A stretch of 7,066 bases of DNA, taken from Oscillospiraceae bacterium. Lineage in GTDB: Bacteria; Bacillota; Clostridia; Oscillospirales; UBA929. The position numbers and the translations under genes are program-made. The stretch's first letter is position 1, and every line of letters starts with the position of its first letter. Shown here piece after piece: positions 1 to 6,305 of the stretch. The notes under the pieces are model-generated. The model saw only the letters and a program-made list of their open reading frames with translations, did no database searches and was not told where the DNA came from. Location of the stretch: positions 1 to 7,066 of the forward strand of contig JAITDM010000074.1 of the NCBI GenBank assembly GCA_031282535.1, in the 5' to 3' direction.

Positions 1-894
1 GACGAAGAGGGAGACGAAGAAGTCGCCGATCGCATGCATGGAGTCGAGGAACTGCCGCTCTATCCGTTCGCCCGCGGTCTTCGGCTCCGCCACGAGCGTC
101 TGCGTCTCGCTGTAGGCGACGACCTCCTGCAGCGTCACATCGACGGCGGCGTACGAGACCAGGGCGTCGTACTTCTGCAGCGTGCCCGTCAGACGCTCGA
201 TCTCGTACTGGGTGTCCGAGAGCGACTGTTCAAAGTCGACGATGGACTCGCTGTCCGTCGCCGCCTCCAGCAAAACGAGCAGCCGGTCGCGCCGCATCCG
301 CAGCACCTTGAGGTGCGCCTCCGTGTCGAAATAGCGGTCGGTGATGTCCTCGGAGGTCTCCGTCCGGGAGAGCAGGTTCCCGGCCTGGCCGGCCGTCTGC
401 ACAAAGTGCGCGTATTCCCCGACGGGGATGCGAAACAGATAGTGGGCGCTGCGCAGCGCCTGCTTGCTGAGGGCCAGCGACACCCCGGGGACGGTGGAGC
501 TCTCTACATACCCGCCCGCGCTGGCGCAGAGCTGCTCCAGCGCCGCCGTGCCGCCGATGAAGTCCGTGGTCTCCACCACGAGAGCCGCCTCGCGGATCAG
601 TTTGCGCTCCGGGTCGGGCAGGACGCTCTGCCCGGTCAAGTCGTATCCTTCCTCCCCCTGCGTGGCCGTGACGTCAAGGCCGCCCACGCCGCTCTCGCCA
701 TTGGCGTCGTCGTACGCCGGCGGCGCGACGGCCATCGGCGCGCTGTCGCTCTCCTCCGCCGCGCCGCCGCCGGGCGCGACCGCCGCCGGGGCGCTTCCGC
801 TGCTGGTGTAGCCGCTGCCGCAGGCCGTCAGGAACAACAGAGCCAGCAGTGCCGCCGCCAGTGACAGTGCTCGTATGCGCTGTTTCTTTTTCAC
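1..894 (-). CDS. DUF4349 domain-containing lipoprotein (partial, C-terminus off the left edge)
   Basis: The visible 298 residues encode an exported lipoprotein of the DUF4349 family, whose biochemical role is not established. A basic start and hydrophobic stretch (residues 5-21) lead to a lipobox L-T-A-C with the lipidated cysteine at about residue 25. A low-complexity Gly/Ala/Ser/Pro linker follows to about residue 90. The DUF4349 domain begins near residue 96 (R-K-L-I-R-E-A-A-L-V-V-E-T). It includes the G-G-Y-V-E-S-S strand and a helical, probably coiled-coil section ending in E-R-L-T-G-T-L-Q-K-Y. The start is GTG at 894: AGGAGGGGG (900-908) lies 8 nt upstream, and the overlapping ATG at 896 runs straight into TGA. 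The frame is open to base 1. Family members usually end in a membrane segment, which would lie beyond the window. The gene sits downstream of the pot terminator, so it should have its own promoter, but I found no convincing one in 895-982. Family assignment is firm; function is unknown. Confidence 0.88.
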   Translation of the reverse strand, partial: MKKKQRIRALSLAAALLALLFLTACGSGYTSSGSAPAAVAPGGGAAEESDSAPMAVAPPAYDDANGESGVGGLDVTATQGEEGYDLTGQSVLPDPERKLIREAALVVETTDFIGGTAALEQLCASAGGYVESSTVPGVSLALSKQALRSAHYLFRIPVGEYAHFVQTAGQAGNLLSRTETSEDITDRYFDTEAHLKVLRMRRDRLLVLLEAATDSESIVDFEQSLSDTQYEIERLTGTLQKYDALVSYAAVDVTLQEVVAYSETQTLVAEPKTAGERIERQFLDSMHAIGDFFVSLFV

Positions 895-899
895 ATGAA

Positions 900-908
900 C
901 CCCCTCCT
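900..908 (-). promoter_or_regulatory. Ribosome binding site deciding the GTG start of the DUF4349 gene
   Basis: The minus strand reads AGGAGGGGG, with the GGAGG core 8 nt before GTG at 894. The ATG two bases upstream (896-894) is followed directly by TGA, so it cannot be the start. Only the GTG frame is open and encodes a signal peptide. Confidence 0.8.
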
Positions 909-982
909 ATCCGGGCGCCTTCCATTCGGTTGTGAGAGGTTAGACGAAAACAATCCCGTTTTGTTCCCCGTTTGCCCCGGTC

Positions 983-1027
983 TTCAGCCAAAAAAACGCC
1001 CGCGGTGCGGACGTTTTTTTGGCTGAA
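983..1027 (-). terminator. Strong intrinsic terminator at the end of the pot operon, palindromic on both strands
   Basis: Two perfect 16-nt inverted arms (983-998 and 1012-1027) each join a run of seven A or T to TTCAGCC or GGCTGAA. Inside them is a GC-rich stem with a 3-nt loop. In minus-strand RNA the core CGUCCGC-ACC-GCGGGCG pairs throughout (one U-G wobble) and is followed by seven U. In plus-strand RNA the same position is a C-A mismatch. The minus direction is therefore the better terminator, matching the transcription direction of potD, whose stop lies about 170 nt upstream. Confidence 0.85.
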
Positions 1028-1033
1028 GGCGGA

Positions 1034-1078
1034 GCGGTTTCTCCGAAACCGCCGCCCGGACGGCTCGGAGAGCCGTCC
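1034..1078. repeat. Pair of adjacent short palindromes (REP-like)
   Basis: The first palindrome is GCGGTTT (1034-1040) with AAACCGC (1046-1052) around a 5-nt loop. The second is GGACGGCTC (1058-1066) with GAGCCGTCC (1070-1078) around GGA. Both arm pairs are perfect. The two apices share TCGGAGA, on the plus strand in the second and on the minus strand in the first, so the units look inverted relative to each other. There is no T-run next to either, so these are not typical terminators. They resemble dispersed intergenic palindromes of high-GC Clostridia, but membership of such a family is an inference. Confidence 0.6.
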
Positions 1079-1134
1079 CTACCGACGCTGCGCGGGTTGG
1101 ATCTGCCAATCTCATCGCTCGTCAGCATAATCAG

Positions 1135-1180
1135 CTGTTCACTGTCGCCGCCCGCAGGCGTCAACTGTTATCTGTTCACT
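1135..1180. repeat. Degenerate CTGTT-type short direct repeats after potD
   Basis: CTGTTCACT occurs at 1135-1143 and again at 1172-1180, and the related CTGTTATCT at 1165-1173 overlaps the last copy. Between them is GC-rich sequence with only a weak 4-bp stem (1149-1152 with 1157-1160). The rest of 1081-1198 holds nothing I can call: no promoter and no credible gene. With the palindromes and terminator, this completes the description of the 304-bp gap 895-1198. Confidence 0.45.
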
Positions 1181-1198
1181 TCACTGATCCGTTGTGCG

Positions 1199-2263
1199 TC
1201 AGGCGCCGATCAGGCGGGTCCAGAGGTCCTCGTAATACTGCGTCGTCTGCGACAGGTCCTCAAAGACCTCGCAGCGCGCCAGCTCCTCGGCCGACGGGTT
1301 GCGCGCCGGGTTGTTTTGGAATTCCTCCGGCATCTGCGCAATGACCTCCGTCTGCGGCGAGGAGTAGTTGATATACTCCCAGTTGCGCTGGGCGATGGGC
1401 GTGCTGCACATGAAGTTGATGAACGCCTCGGCCGCCTCCGGGTTCTGGGCGGTCTTCAAAATGCACATGGAGTCCACCCACATGTTGGAGCCCTCCCGCG
1501 GGATGACATAGGCGATGTCGGGGTTCTCGTCGGAGATCGTGATGGCGTCGCCCGCGTAGACGACGGCCAGCGCCGCCTCGCCGGCGATCATCTTGTCCTT
1601 GACCTCGTCCCCGGTGTAGGCGAGCACCAGCGGCTTCTGCGCCACCAGCTTCTCGTACGCCTCCTGCAGCTCGGCCTCGTTCTTCGTGTTCATCGAGTAG
1701 CCCAGCATCTTCAGCGTGACCCCCAGGCTGTCGCGCACGCTGTCCATCATGAAGATGTTCTTCCGGTACCGCTCGTCCCACAGCGCCGTCCAGGAGTCGA
1801 TCGGCCCGTCCACCATCGTCGTGTTGTAGGCGATGCCCACGGTCCCCCACATGTAGGGCACGGAGTATTCGTTCTGCGGGTCGAAATCCAGGTCCTTGAA
1901 GCGGTCGTCGATGAGATCGTAATTTGGAATGTTCTCCAGATTGATCTTGCGGAGCATGTCCTCGTTGATCATCTTGCGGATCATGTAGTCGGACGGAATG
2001 ACCACGTCGTGGGACACGCCGCCGCTGGCCTTGATCGAGGTGTACATGTCCTCGTTGGCCTCAAACATGGTGTAGATGACCTCGATCCCGGTCTCCTGCG
2101 TGAAGAGATCCGTCACGTCCGGGTCGATGTAATCCCCCCAGTTGAACACCTTGAGCGTCACGGAGGCCGGGTCGCCGCCCGGCGCGGACGCGGACCCGCA
2201 GGACGCCAGCAGCAGCAGGCACAGCGCCAGCAGGCCATAGCGAAAGCAGCGAAAGAGTTTCAA
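1199..2263 (-). CDS. potD: Spermidine/putrescine ABC transporter substrate-binding lipoprotein (PotD)
   Basis: This 354-residue protein is the extracellular polyamine receptor of the transporter encoded by the upstream pot genes. A signal peptide ends in a lipobox L-A-S-C, giving a lipidated Cys22. The mature part is a periplasmic-binding-protein fold. Signatures of the PotD family are F-N-W-G-D-Y (40-45), P-S-D-Y (90-93), P-Y-M-W-G-T-V-G-I-A-Y-N (136-147), M-D-S-V-R-D-S (173-179), Y-A-G-D-A (236-240) and M-W-V-D-S-M (261-266). By comparison with E. coli PotD, the aromatic and acidic ligand contacts W42, Y45, Y93, W262 and D264 appear kept. The D-A-R-E acidic pair appears as S-V-R-D, as I recall is common in Firmicutes, so polyamine preference cannot be read off. 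The start is TTG at 2263: GGGGA lies 8 nt upstream and an in-frame TAA lies only 15 nt upstream (2276-2278), which excludes an earlier start. It follows potC after 65 nt and is the last gene of the operon. Confidence 0.95.
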   Translation of the reverse strand: MKLFRCFRYGLLALCLLLLASCGSASAPGGDPASVTLKVFNWGDYIDPDVTDLFTQETGIEVIYTMFEANEDMYTSIKASGGVSHDVVIPSDYMIRKMINEDMLRKINLENIPNYDLIDDRFKDLDFDPQNEYSVPYMWGTVGIAYNTTMVDGPIDSWTALWDERYRKNIFMMDSVRDSLGVTLKMLGYSMNTKNEAELQEAYEKLVAQKPLVLAYTGDEVKDKMIAGEAALAVVYAGDAITISDENPDIAYVIPREGSNMWVDSMCILKTAQNPEAAEAFINFMCSTPIAQRNWEYINYSSPQTEVIAQMPEEFQNNPARNPSAEELARCEVFEDLSQTTQYYEDLWTRLIGA

Positions 2264-2270
2264 TGCACTA

Positions 2271-2278
2271 TCCCCTTA
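2271..2278 (-). promoter_or_regulatory. potD ribosome binding site and upstream in-frame stop
   Basis: The minus strand reads TAAGGGGA, then ATAGTGCA, then the TTG start at 2263. The TAA is in frame with TTG, so translation cannot begin upstream. The nearby ATG and GTG triplets are in other frames that close within a few codons. Confidence 0.7.
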
Positions 2279-2328
2279 TCATGGAATTTTTTGGATGTTG
2301 TGCGCAAAGTGCGGTGCCGCGCGCCCGC

Positions 2329-3156
2329 TCAGTGTTCCCGGGAAGACAGCGCGCGGGGAGAATGGGAACGCACGTGGGTTTGCGCGCGGCGGCGGATGTC
2401 GCGGCCGGCGCGGATGTTGACGGTCAGCAGCAGCAGGAGCACCACGACGAACATGATGGAGGAGAGCGCGTTGATCTCCGGCTTGATCCCCTTGCGGGCC
2501 ATGGAGTAGACGGTGATGGACAGCGTGGACACCCCCGGCCCGGCGGTGAAGAACGAGATCACGAAGTCGTCGATGGAGAGGGTGACGGCCAGCAGAAAGC
2601 CGTTCACGATGCCGGGCAGGATCTCGGGGACGATCACCTTGAAGAAGGCCCGCACCGGCCCCGCGCCGAGGTCGAGGGCCGCCTCGAAGATGTGCCGGTT
2701 CATCCCCTTGAGGCGCGGACTCACCGACAGGATGACGTACGGGATGTTGAACGTGATGTGGGCCAGCAGCAGCGAGGAGAAGCCCAGGTTGATGCCGATG
2801 AACACGTATAGGATCAGCAGGGAGATGCCCGTGACGATGTCCGGGTTTAGAACGGGCAGGTAGGTGACGTTGAGCATGAAATTGGCGAGCCCCCGGCGCA
2901 TGTGGTGCATGCCGAGCGCGGCCGCCGTGCCGATGATGGTCGCGACGACGGCGGAGAGCAGCGCGACGATCAGGGTGTTGCGCAGCGCGTGCAGGATATC
3001 GGCGTTTTGCGCCAGCGACTCATACCAGCGAAACGAAAACCCGCCCCAGGCCCCGCGCGACTTGGCGCCGTTGAACGAAAACGCGATGAGGACGACAATG
3101 GGGGCGTAGAGAAACAGGAAGATGAGCCCCGAGTAGGCGCCTTTTAATACTTTCAT
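2329..3156 (-). CDS. potC: Spermidine/putrescine ABC transporter permease (PotC)
   Basis: This 275-residue inner-membrane permease is the second channel subunit of the polyamine importer. About six hydrophobic segments are visible: near residues 10-28, 58-82, 95-122, 126-146, 183-203 and 234-248. The EAA loop that docks onto the ATPase is at 158-182: E-A-A-L-D-L-G-A-G, then I-V-P-E-I-L-P-G. The order with potB and the spermidine/putrescine-type sequence favour PotC over other BPD permeases. The ATG directly abuts the potB stop (TAG-ATG), with GGGGGG 9 nt upstream, so translation is probably coupled. The C-terminal tail (249-275) after the last membrane segment is strongly basic and Arg/His/Ser-rich. 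I do not recognise it as a conserved feature; it may be a lineage-specific cytoplasmic extension. Confidence 0.94.
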   Translation of the reverse strand: MKVLKGAYSGLIFLFLYAPIVVLIAFSFNGAKSRGAWGGFSFRWYESLAQNADILHALRNTLIVALLSAVVATIIGTAAALGMHHMRRGLANFMLNVTYLPVLNPDIVTGISLLILYVFIGINLGFSSLLLAHITFNIPYVILSVSPRLKGMNRHIFEAALDLGAGPVRAFFKVIVPEILPGIVNGFLLAVTLSIDDFVISFFTAGPGVSTLSITVYSMARKGIKPEINALSSIMFVVVLLLLLTVNIRAGRDIRRRAQTHVRSHSPRALSSREH

Positions 3157-3990
3157 CTACATGAGCCCCCCGCCTGCGTTCTCCTTCTCGTAGCGGGAGA
3201 GCGCGTTCATCGACAACAGGATCAGCACCATCAAAATGACCGACATGGCCGACCCGAAGCCCCAGTCCCCGGCCACCTTGAACTGTTTTTCGATCAGGTC
3301 GCCGATCAGCGCGTTCTGCCCGCCGCCCAACAGCTTGGAGATGATGAAGGTGGTGACGGCCGGCATGAACGTCATCGTAAACCCGCTCATGATGCCGGGG
3401 AAGGAGAGCGGGAAGACGACGCGGAAAAAGGTGATCGCGCGCCCCGCGCCCAGGTCCTCCGACGCCTCGATGAGGTTTTGGTCGATCTTCGTCAGGGAGG
3501 TGTAGATCGGCAGGATCATGAACGGCAAAAAGTTATAGACATTGCCGAGGACGACGGCGCCCGCGGTGTACATGAGCTCAAGCGGCGGCAGCCCCAGGCT
3601 TTTCAGCACCGTGTTGATCACGCCGGTGCGTTCGAGCAGCGTCATCCAGGCGTAGGTGCGCAGGAGAAAATTCATCCACATCGGGAGAATGAACAGGAAA
3701 GAGACGACGTGGCGGGTGCGCTCCTTCATCCGGGAGAGGATATAGGCCATCGGGTACCCCAGCACGAAGCAGACCACGGTGCTCACGCCGGCGATCCACA
3801 GCGAGCGCCAGAGCACCCGCAGGTACACCGTGTCGCTCGGGTCGAAGAAACGGCGGAAATTGTCCAGCGACAGGGCCGTACCCTGCCCGGTGGTCAGGCT
3901 GTAGTAGAGGATGAGCAGCAGCGGCGCCACAATGAAGATCAGGGCGTACAGGGCGTACGGCACCGCCGTGAGCCGCAGGCGGCGGCTCAC
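3157..3990 (-). CDS. potB: Spermidine/putrescine ABC transporter permease (PotB)
   Basis: This 277-residue integral membrane protein is the first channel subunit of the polyamine importer. Hydrophobic segments lie near residues 10-32, 62-85, 95-118, 140-163, 198-220 and 245-262. The stretch F-I-L-P-M-W-M-N-F-L-L-R-T-Y-A-W (100-115) is characteristic of PotB-type permeases. The EAA loop is at 175-199: E-A-S-E-D-L-G-A-G, then V-V-F-P-L-S-F-P-G. The start is GTG at 3990, overlapping the potA stop as GTGA. GGAGG (3998-4002), inside the end of potA, sits 7 nt upstream. The overlap indicates translational coupling with potA, and the stop codon touches the potC start. Confidence 0.95.
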   Translation of the reverse strand: MSRRLRLTAVPYALYALIFIVAPLLLILYYSLTTGQGTALSLDNFRRFFDPSDTVYLRVLWRSLWIAGVSTVVCFVLGYPMAYILSRMKERTRHVVSFLFILPMWMNFLLRTYAWMTLLERTGVINTVLKSLGLPPLELMYTAGAVVLGNVYNFLPFMILPIYTSLTKIDQNLIEASEDLGAGRAITFFRVVFPLSFPGIMSGFTMTFMPAVTTFIISKLLGGGQNALIGDLIEKQFKVAGDWGFGSAMSVILMVLILLSMNALSRYEKENAGGGLM

Positions 3991-5042
3991 GAGGCCGCCT
4001 CCGTCTTCTCCGCCCGGTGCATGATGTGGATGTCGAAGGGCCGCACCGAGAGCCCCACCCGGGCGCCGACCGGCTCGCTGGCCGTGGAGTGGATCATCCA
4101 GGTGAAGTCGCGCGCGCGCACCATCATCTCGTAGTGGACGCCCTTGAAGGTGACGGAGAGCACCTCCCCGTCGAGCTGCCCCTCCTCGGGGGGCGACAGC
4201 CGGACGTCCTCCGGCCGGATGACCACGTCCACCGGCTCGTCCGGGGCAAAGCCCGTGTCCACGCAGCGGAAGACCCGGCCGGCGAAGCTGACCTCGCAGT
4301 CCCGGTGCATGACGCCGGGCACGATGTTGCTCTCCCCGATGAAGTCGGCCACAAAGGCGTTCTTCGGCTCGTTGTAGATGTCCACCGGCGTGCCGATCTG
4401 CTGGATCACGCCGTCGTTCATGACGACGACCGTGTCCGACATCGTCAGCGCCTCCTCCTGGTCGTGGGTGACGTAGACGAAGGTGATGCCCACCTGCTGC
4501 TGGATCCGCTTGAGTTCGATCTGCATCTCCTTGCGCAGCTTGAGGTCGAGCGCGCCCAGCGGCTCGTCGAGGAGCAGCACCTGCGGGTGGTTCACAATGG
4601 CGCGGGCGATGGCGACGCGCTGCTGCTGACCGCCCGAGAGCTGGTGGGAGGCGCGCTTGTCGTAGCCGCGCAGGCCCACCAGGTCGAGGGACTCCCGCAC
4701 GCGCCGTTCGATGTCGGCTTTGGGGACCTTGGCCACGCGCAGGCCGAAGGCCACGTTTTCGAAGACGTTTAGATGGGGAAAGAGCGCGTAGCGCTGGAAC
4801 ACCGTATTGACGCGCCGCCGATAGGGCGGGACATCATTAATCCTCACATTGTCGAAAAAGACGTCCCCCGAGGTGGGCACCTCGAAGCCGCCGATGATCC
4901 GCAGCGTCGTGGTCTTGCCACAGCCGCTGGGCCCGAGCAATGTGAGGAATTCCTTGTCTTTGATGGTCAAATTGATTGAATTCAGCACTGTTACATCATC
5001 AAACGCCATGACGCAGTTGACAAGGCGAATGAGTTCGGACAT
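3987..5042 (-). CDS. potA: Spermidine/putrescine ABC transporter ATP-binding protein (PotA)
   Basis: This 351-residue cytoplasmic ATPase powers polyamine import through PotBC. All nucleotide-binding elements are intact: Walker A G-P-S-G-C-G-K-T-T (37-45), Q-loop F-Q-R-Y-A-L-F-P-H (82-90, Gln83), signature L-S-G-G-Q (135-139), Walker B V-L-L-L-D-E (155-160) with the following P-L-G-A-L-D, and the switch His193 in Y-V-T-H-D. A C-terminal TOBE-type regulatory domain (about 275-345) includes V-V-I-R-P-E-D-V-R-L and S-V-R-P-F-D-I-H, typical of the PotA/MalK group. Length is normal. ATG at 5042 is preceded by GGGGGA (5049-5054) with about 7 nt spacing. It is the first gene of the operon, with a promoter about 60 nt upstream. 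No regulator gene lies between that promoter and potA. Sequence alone does not separate spermidine from putrescine preference. Confidence 0.96.
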   Translation of the reverse strand: MSELIRLVNCVMAFDDVTVLNSINLTIKDKEFLTLLGPSGCGKTTTLRIIGGFEVPTSGDVFFDNVRINDVPPYRRRVNTVFQRYALFPHLNVFENVAFGLRVAKVPKADIERRVRESLDLVGLRGYDKRASHQLSGGQQQRVAIARAIVNHPQVLLLDEPLGALDLKLRKEMQIELKRIQQQVGITFVYVTHDQEEALTMSDTVVVMNDGVIQQIGTPVDIYNEPKNAFVADFIGESNIVPGVMHRDCEVSFAGRVFRCVDTGFAPDEPVDVVIRPEDVRLSPPEEGQLDGEVLSVTFKGVHYEMMVRARDFTWMIHSTASEPVGARVGLSVRPFDIHIMHRAEKTEAAS

Positions 5043-5102
5043 GTATCATCCCCCGTTTCGTATCCGGCCCGCGCCGGCGGCGTCCCGTAGATCACAAGAA
5101 AG

Positions 5103-5131
5103 ACTATACAGCGAAAACACGTAAATGTCAA
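5103..5131 (-). promoter_or_regulatory. Sigma-A type promoter of the potABCD operon
   Basis: The minus strand carries a perfect -35 box TTGACA (5126-5131), a 17-nt spacer and a -10 box TATAGT (5103-5108), one base from consensus. Transcription should begin near 5096, giving a leader of about 54 nt before potA. Upstream of -35 the DNA is A/T-rich, with GAGAAAT written twice (rc of 5142-5160), which could act as an UP element or a regulator site; that is inference. The leader is GC-rich and shows no riboswitch I recognise. Confidence 0.85.
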
Positions 5132-5228
5132 CAAAAATCAGAATATTTCTCAAATTTCTCTCGACGAAAAGAAAAGAGAAGGGGAATGTCTTTGTTTTTC
5201 TCTTGTTTTCTCGCGAAAGCTTTGAATA

Positions 5229-6191
5229 TCATATGTGTCCATCGCGGGTAAAGGCGGCGACCCACGGCGGCGGCGGCGCCTCGAACACGCGGCCCCGCAG
5301 GGGGTCCAGCCGGCCGGCCGGCGTCTGGAAGGCCAGGGTCAGCGTGCGGGCGTGCAGCGCCTGGTGCGCCCAGCCCAGGGCCCGGTCGGCCCGGTTGTCC
5401 GCGTACTTGCCGTCCCCCAGCAGCGGGTGCCCGACGGCGGCCCACTGCGCGCGGATCTGATGGGTGCGGCCCGTGAGCGGGCGGCACTCGACCAGCGAGA
5501 AGCCGCCCCGGCTGAGGAGCACGCGGTAGGCGGTCACGGCGGTCTTGGCGCCGTCGCGCCGGTCCGGGCGCACCGACACGCGGCTGCGTGTCTCGTCGCG
5601 GCGCAGGCAGTGGCGGAGCGTGCCCGCTTGGGCGTCGGGCGTCCCGTGGATCAGGCAGCAGTAGGACTTTTCGATCTCCCGCAGGCGGAACTTCTCCGTC
5701 AGGATCCGCAGCGTCTCGGCGTTTTTCGCGTAGAGCACGAGTCCGCTCGTGTGGCGGTCGATGCGGTGGGCCGGCGCCGGGGCGAAGGTGTTCTCCCGCG
5801 CGGGGTCCCACCCGCCCCGCTGGAACAGATAGGCCTGCACGTACGAGGAAAGCGCCGGCGCGCGGCCGGCGCCGTCCGGCTGTACGGACAGGCCGGACGG
5901 TTTGTCCAGCACCAGGAGGTTCTCGTCTTCAAAGACGACGGAGAGCGGCGGGTGCGGCCGGGCGAGGCGCGCCGGGTCCGGCCCCGCGGCGGGGGCGGCG
6001 TCCTCGTAGAGCGTCACGGTCTGGCCCGCAGTGAGGCGCGTGCCGCCCTCCGCGCGCCGGCCGTCCACCTTGACGCGCCGGGTCCGGATGGCCTTTTGCA
6101 CGTGCGCGGCCGAGAGCGCGGGCGCCGCCTTCGACAAAAACCGGTCCAGCCGCCGCCCGGCGTCGTTGTCGCCCACCGTCCACGTCCGCAT
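5229..6191 (-). CDS. RluA-family pseudouridine synthase with N-terminal S4 domain
   Basis: This 320-residue enzyme should isomerise uridine to pseudouridine in RNA, most likely 23S rRNA, in the cytoplasm. An S4 RNA-binding domain spans about residues 12-62 (R-R-L-D-R-F-L; I-R-T-R-R-V-K-V-D-G). The catalytic domain starts near 83 with L-L-V-L-D-K-P-S-G-L (92-101). The catalytic motif H-R-I-D-R-H-T-S-G-L (142-151) contains the expected nucleophile Asp145. R-T-H-Q-I-R (242-247) followed by G-H-P-L-L-G-D-G-K-Y (254-263) is the second family signature. The S4 domain groups it with RluC/RluD-like members rather than RluA itself, but the target uridine cannot be assigned. ATG at 6191 has GGGGGG 6 nt upstream. 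It lies 114 nt after the ArsC/Spx-like gene and ends about 100 nt before the pot promoter. I see no terminator after it, so some readthrough into pot is possible. Confidence 0.93.
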   Translation of the reverse strand: MRTWTVGDNDAGRRLDRFLSKAAPALSAAHVQKAIRTRRVKVDGRRAEGGTRLTAGQTVTLYEDAAPAAGPDPARLARPHPPLSVVFEDENLLVLDKPSGLSVQPDGAGRAPALSSYVQAYLFQRGGWDPARENTFAPAPAHRIDRHTSGLVLYAKNAETLRILTEKFRLREIEKSYCCLIHGTPDAQAGTLRHCLRRDETRSRVSVRPDRRDGAKTAVTAYRVLLSRGGFSLVECRPLTGRTHQIRAQWAAVGHPLLGDGKYADNRADRALGWAHQALHARTLTLAFQTPAGRLDPLRGRVFEAPPPPWVAAFTRDGHI

Positions 6192-6241
6192 CGCGATCCC
6201 CCCTTCGCATCCTGTACGCCCGTATCCTGCAGGGAGACGGC

Positions 6242-6297
6242 GGGACGCTGTGGGCAGCGTCCCCTACGGCAGCGTCCCCTACGGCGGCGTTCCCTGC
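6242..6297. repeat. Perfect hairpin and 15-bp tandem repeat in the gap before the pseudouridine synthase gene
   Basis: GGGACGCTG (6242-6250) and CAGCGTCCC (6255-6263) form a perfect 9-bp stem with a TGGG loop. Overlapping it, the unit GGCAGCGTCCCCTAC occurs twice exactly (6253-6267, 6268-6282), then once degenerately (6283-6297). No T-run follows, so it is not a standard terminator. On the minus strand the unit reads GTAGGGGACG, close to GTAGGGACG beside the palindrome near 1078, suggesting one repeat family. The same gap also holds CGCATCCTG (6206-6214) and CGTATCCTG (6221-6229), also 15 bp apart. No promoter is evident. Confidence 0.6.
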
Positions 6298-6305
6298 CGC
6301 GGCCC

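Noticed and set aside
34..864. 276-codon plus-strand frame at the left edge
   Set aside because: It is antisense to the DUF4349 lipoprotein, whose signal peptide, lipobox and domain are recognisable.
940..1164. 74-codon minus-strand frame between potD and the DUF4349 gene
   Set aside because: It reads through the intrinsic terminator and both palindromes, shows no ribosome binding site I trust, and resembles translated repeat DNA.
1019..2509. 496-codon plus-strand open frame opposite potD and potC
   Set aside because: It is rich in His/Arg/Val/Asp/Leu, has no domain I recognise, and lies antisense to clearly conserved genes. It is a shadow of GC-rich codon structure.
4017..4772. 251-codon plus-strand frame opposite potA
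   Set aside because: It is His/Asp/Val/Leu-rich and antisense to an ABC ATPase with all motifs intact.
5043..5100. Possible riboswitch or attenuator in the potA leader
   Set aside because: The leader is GC-rich but only about 54 nt long. It forms only short stems and has no terminator-like U-run or known aptamer pattern.
5132..5228. Terminator after the pseudouridine synthase gene
   Set aside because: The stretch has A- and purine-rich runs but no GC-rich hairpin followed by a T-run in the minus direction.
5128..5811. 227-codon minus-strand frame overlapping the pseudouridine synthase
   Set aside because: It is Arg/Pro/Gly-rich in an alternative frame of a gene with all catalytic motifs, and ends in the AT-rich promoter region.
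6242..6263. Hairpin read as a terminator of the ArsC/Spx-like gene
   Set aside because: The stem is perfect but no T-run follows on the minus strand; repeat DNA explains it better.
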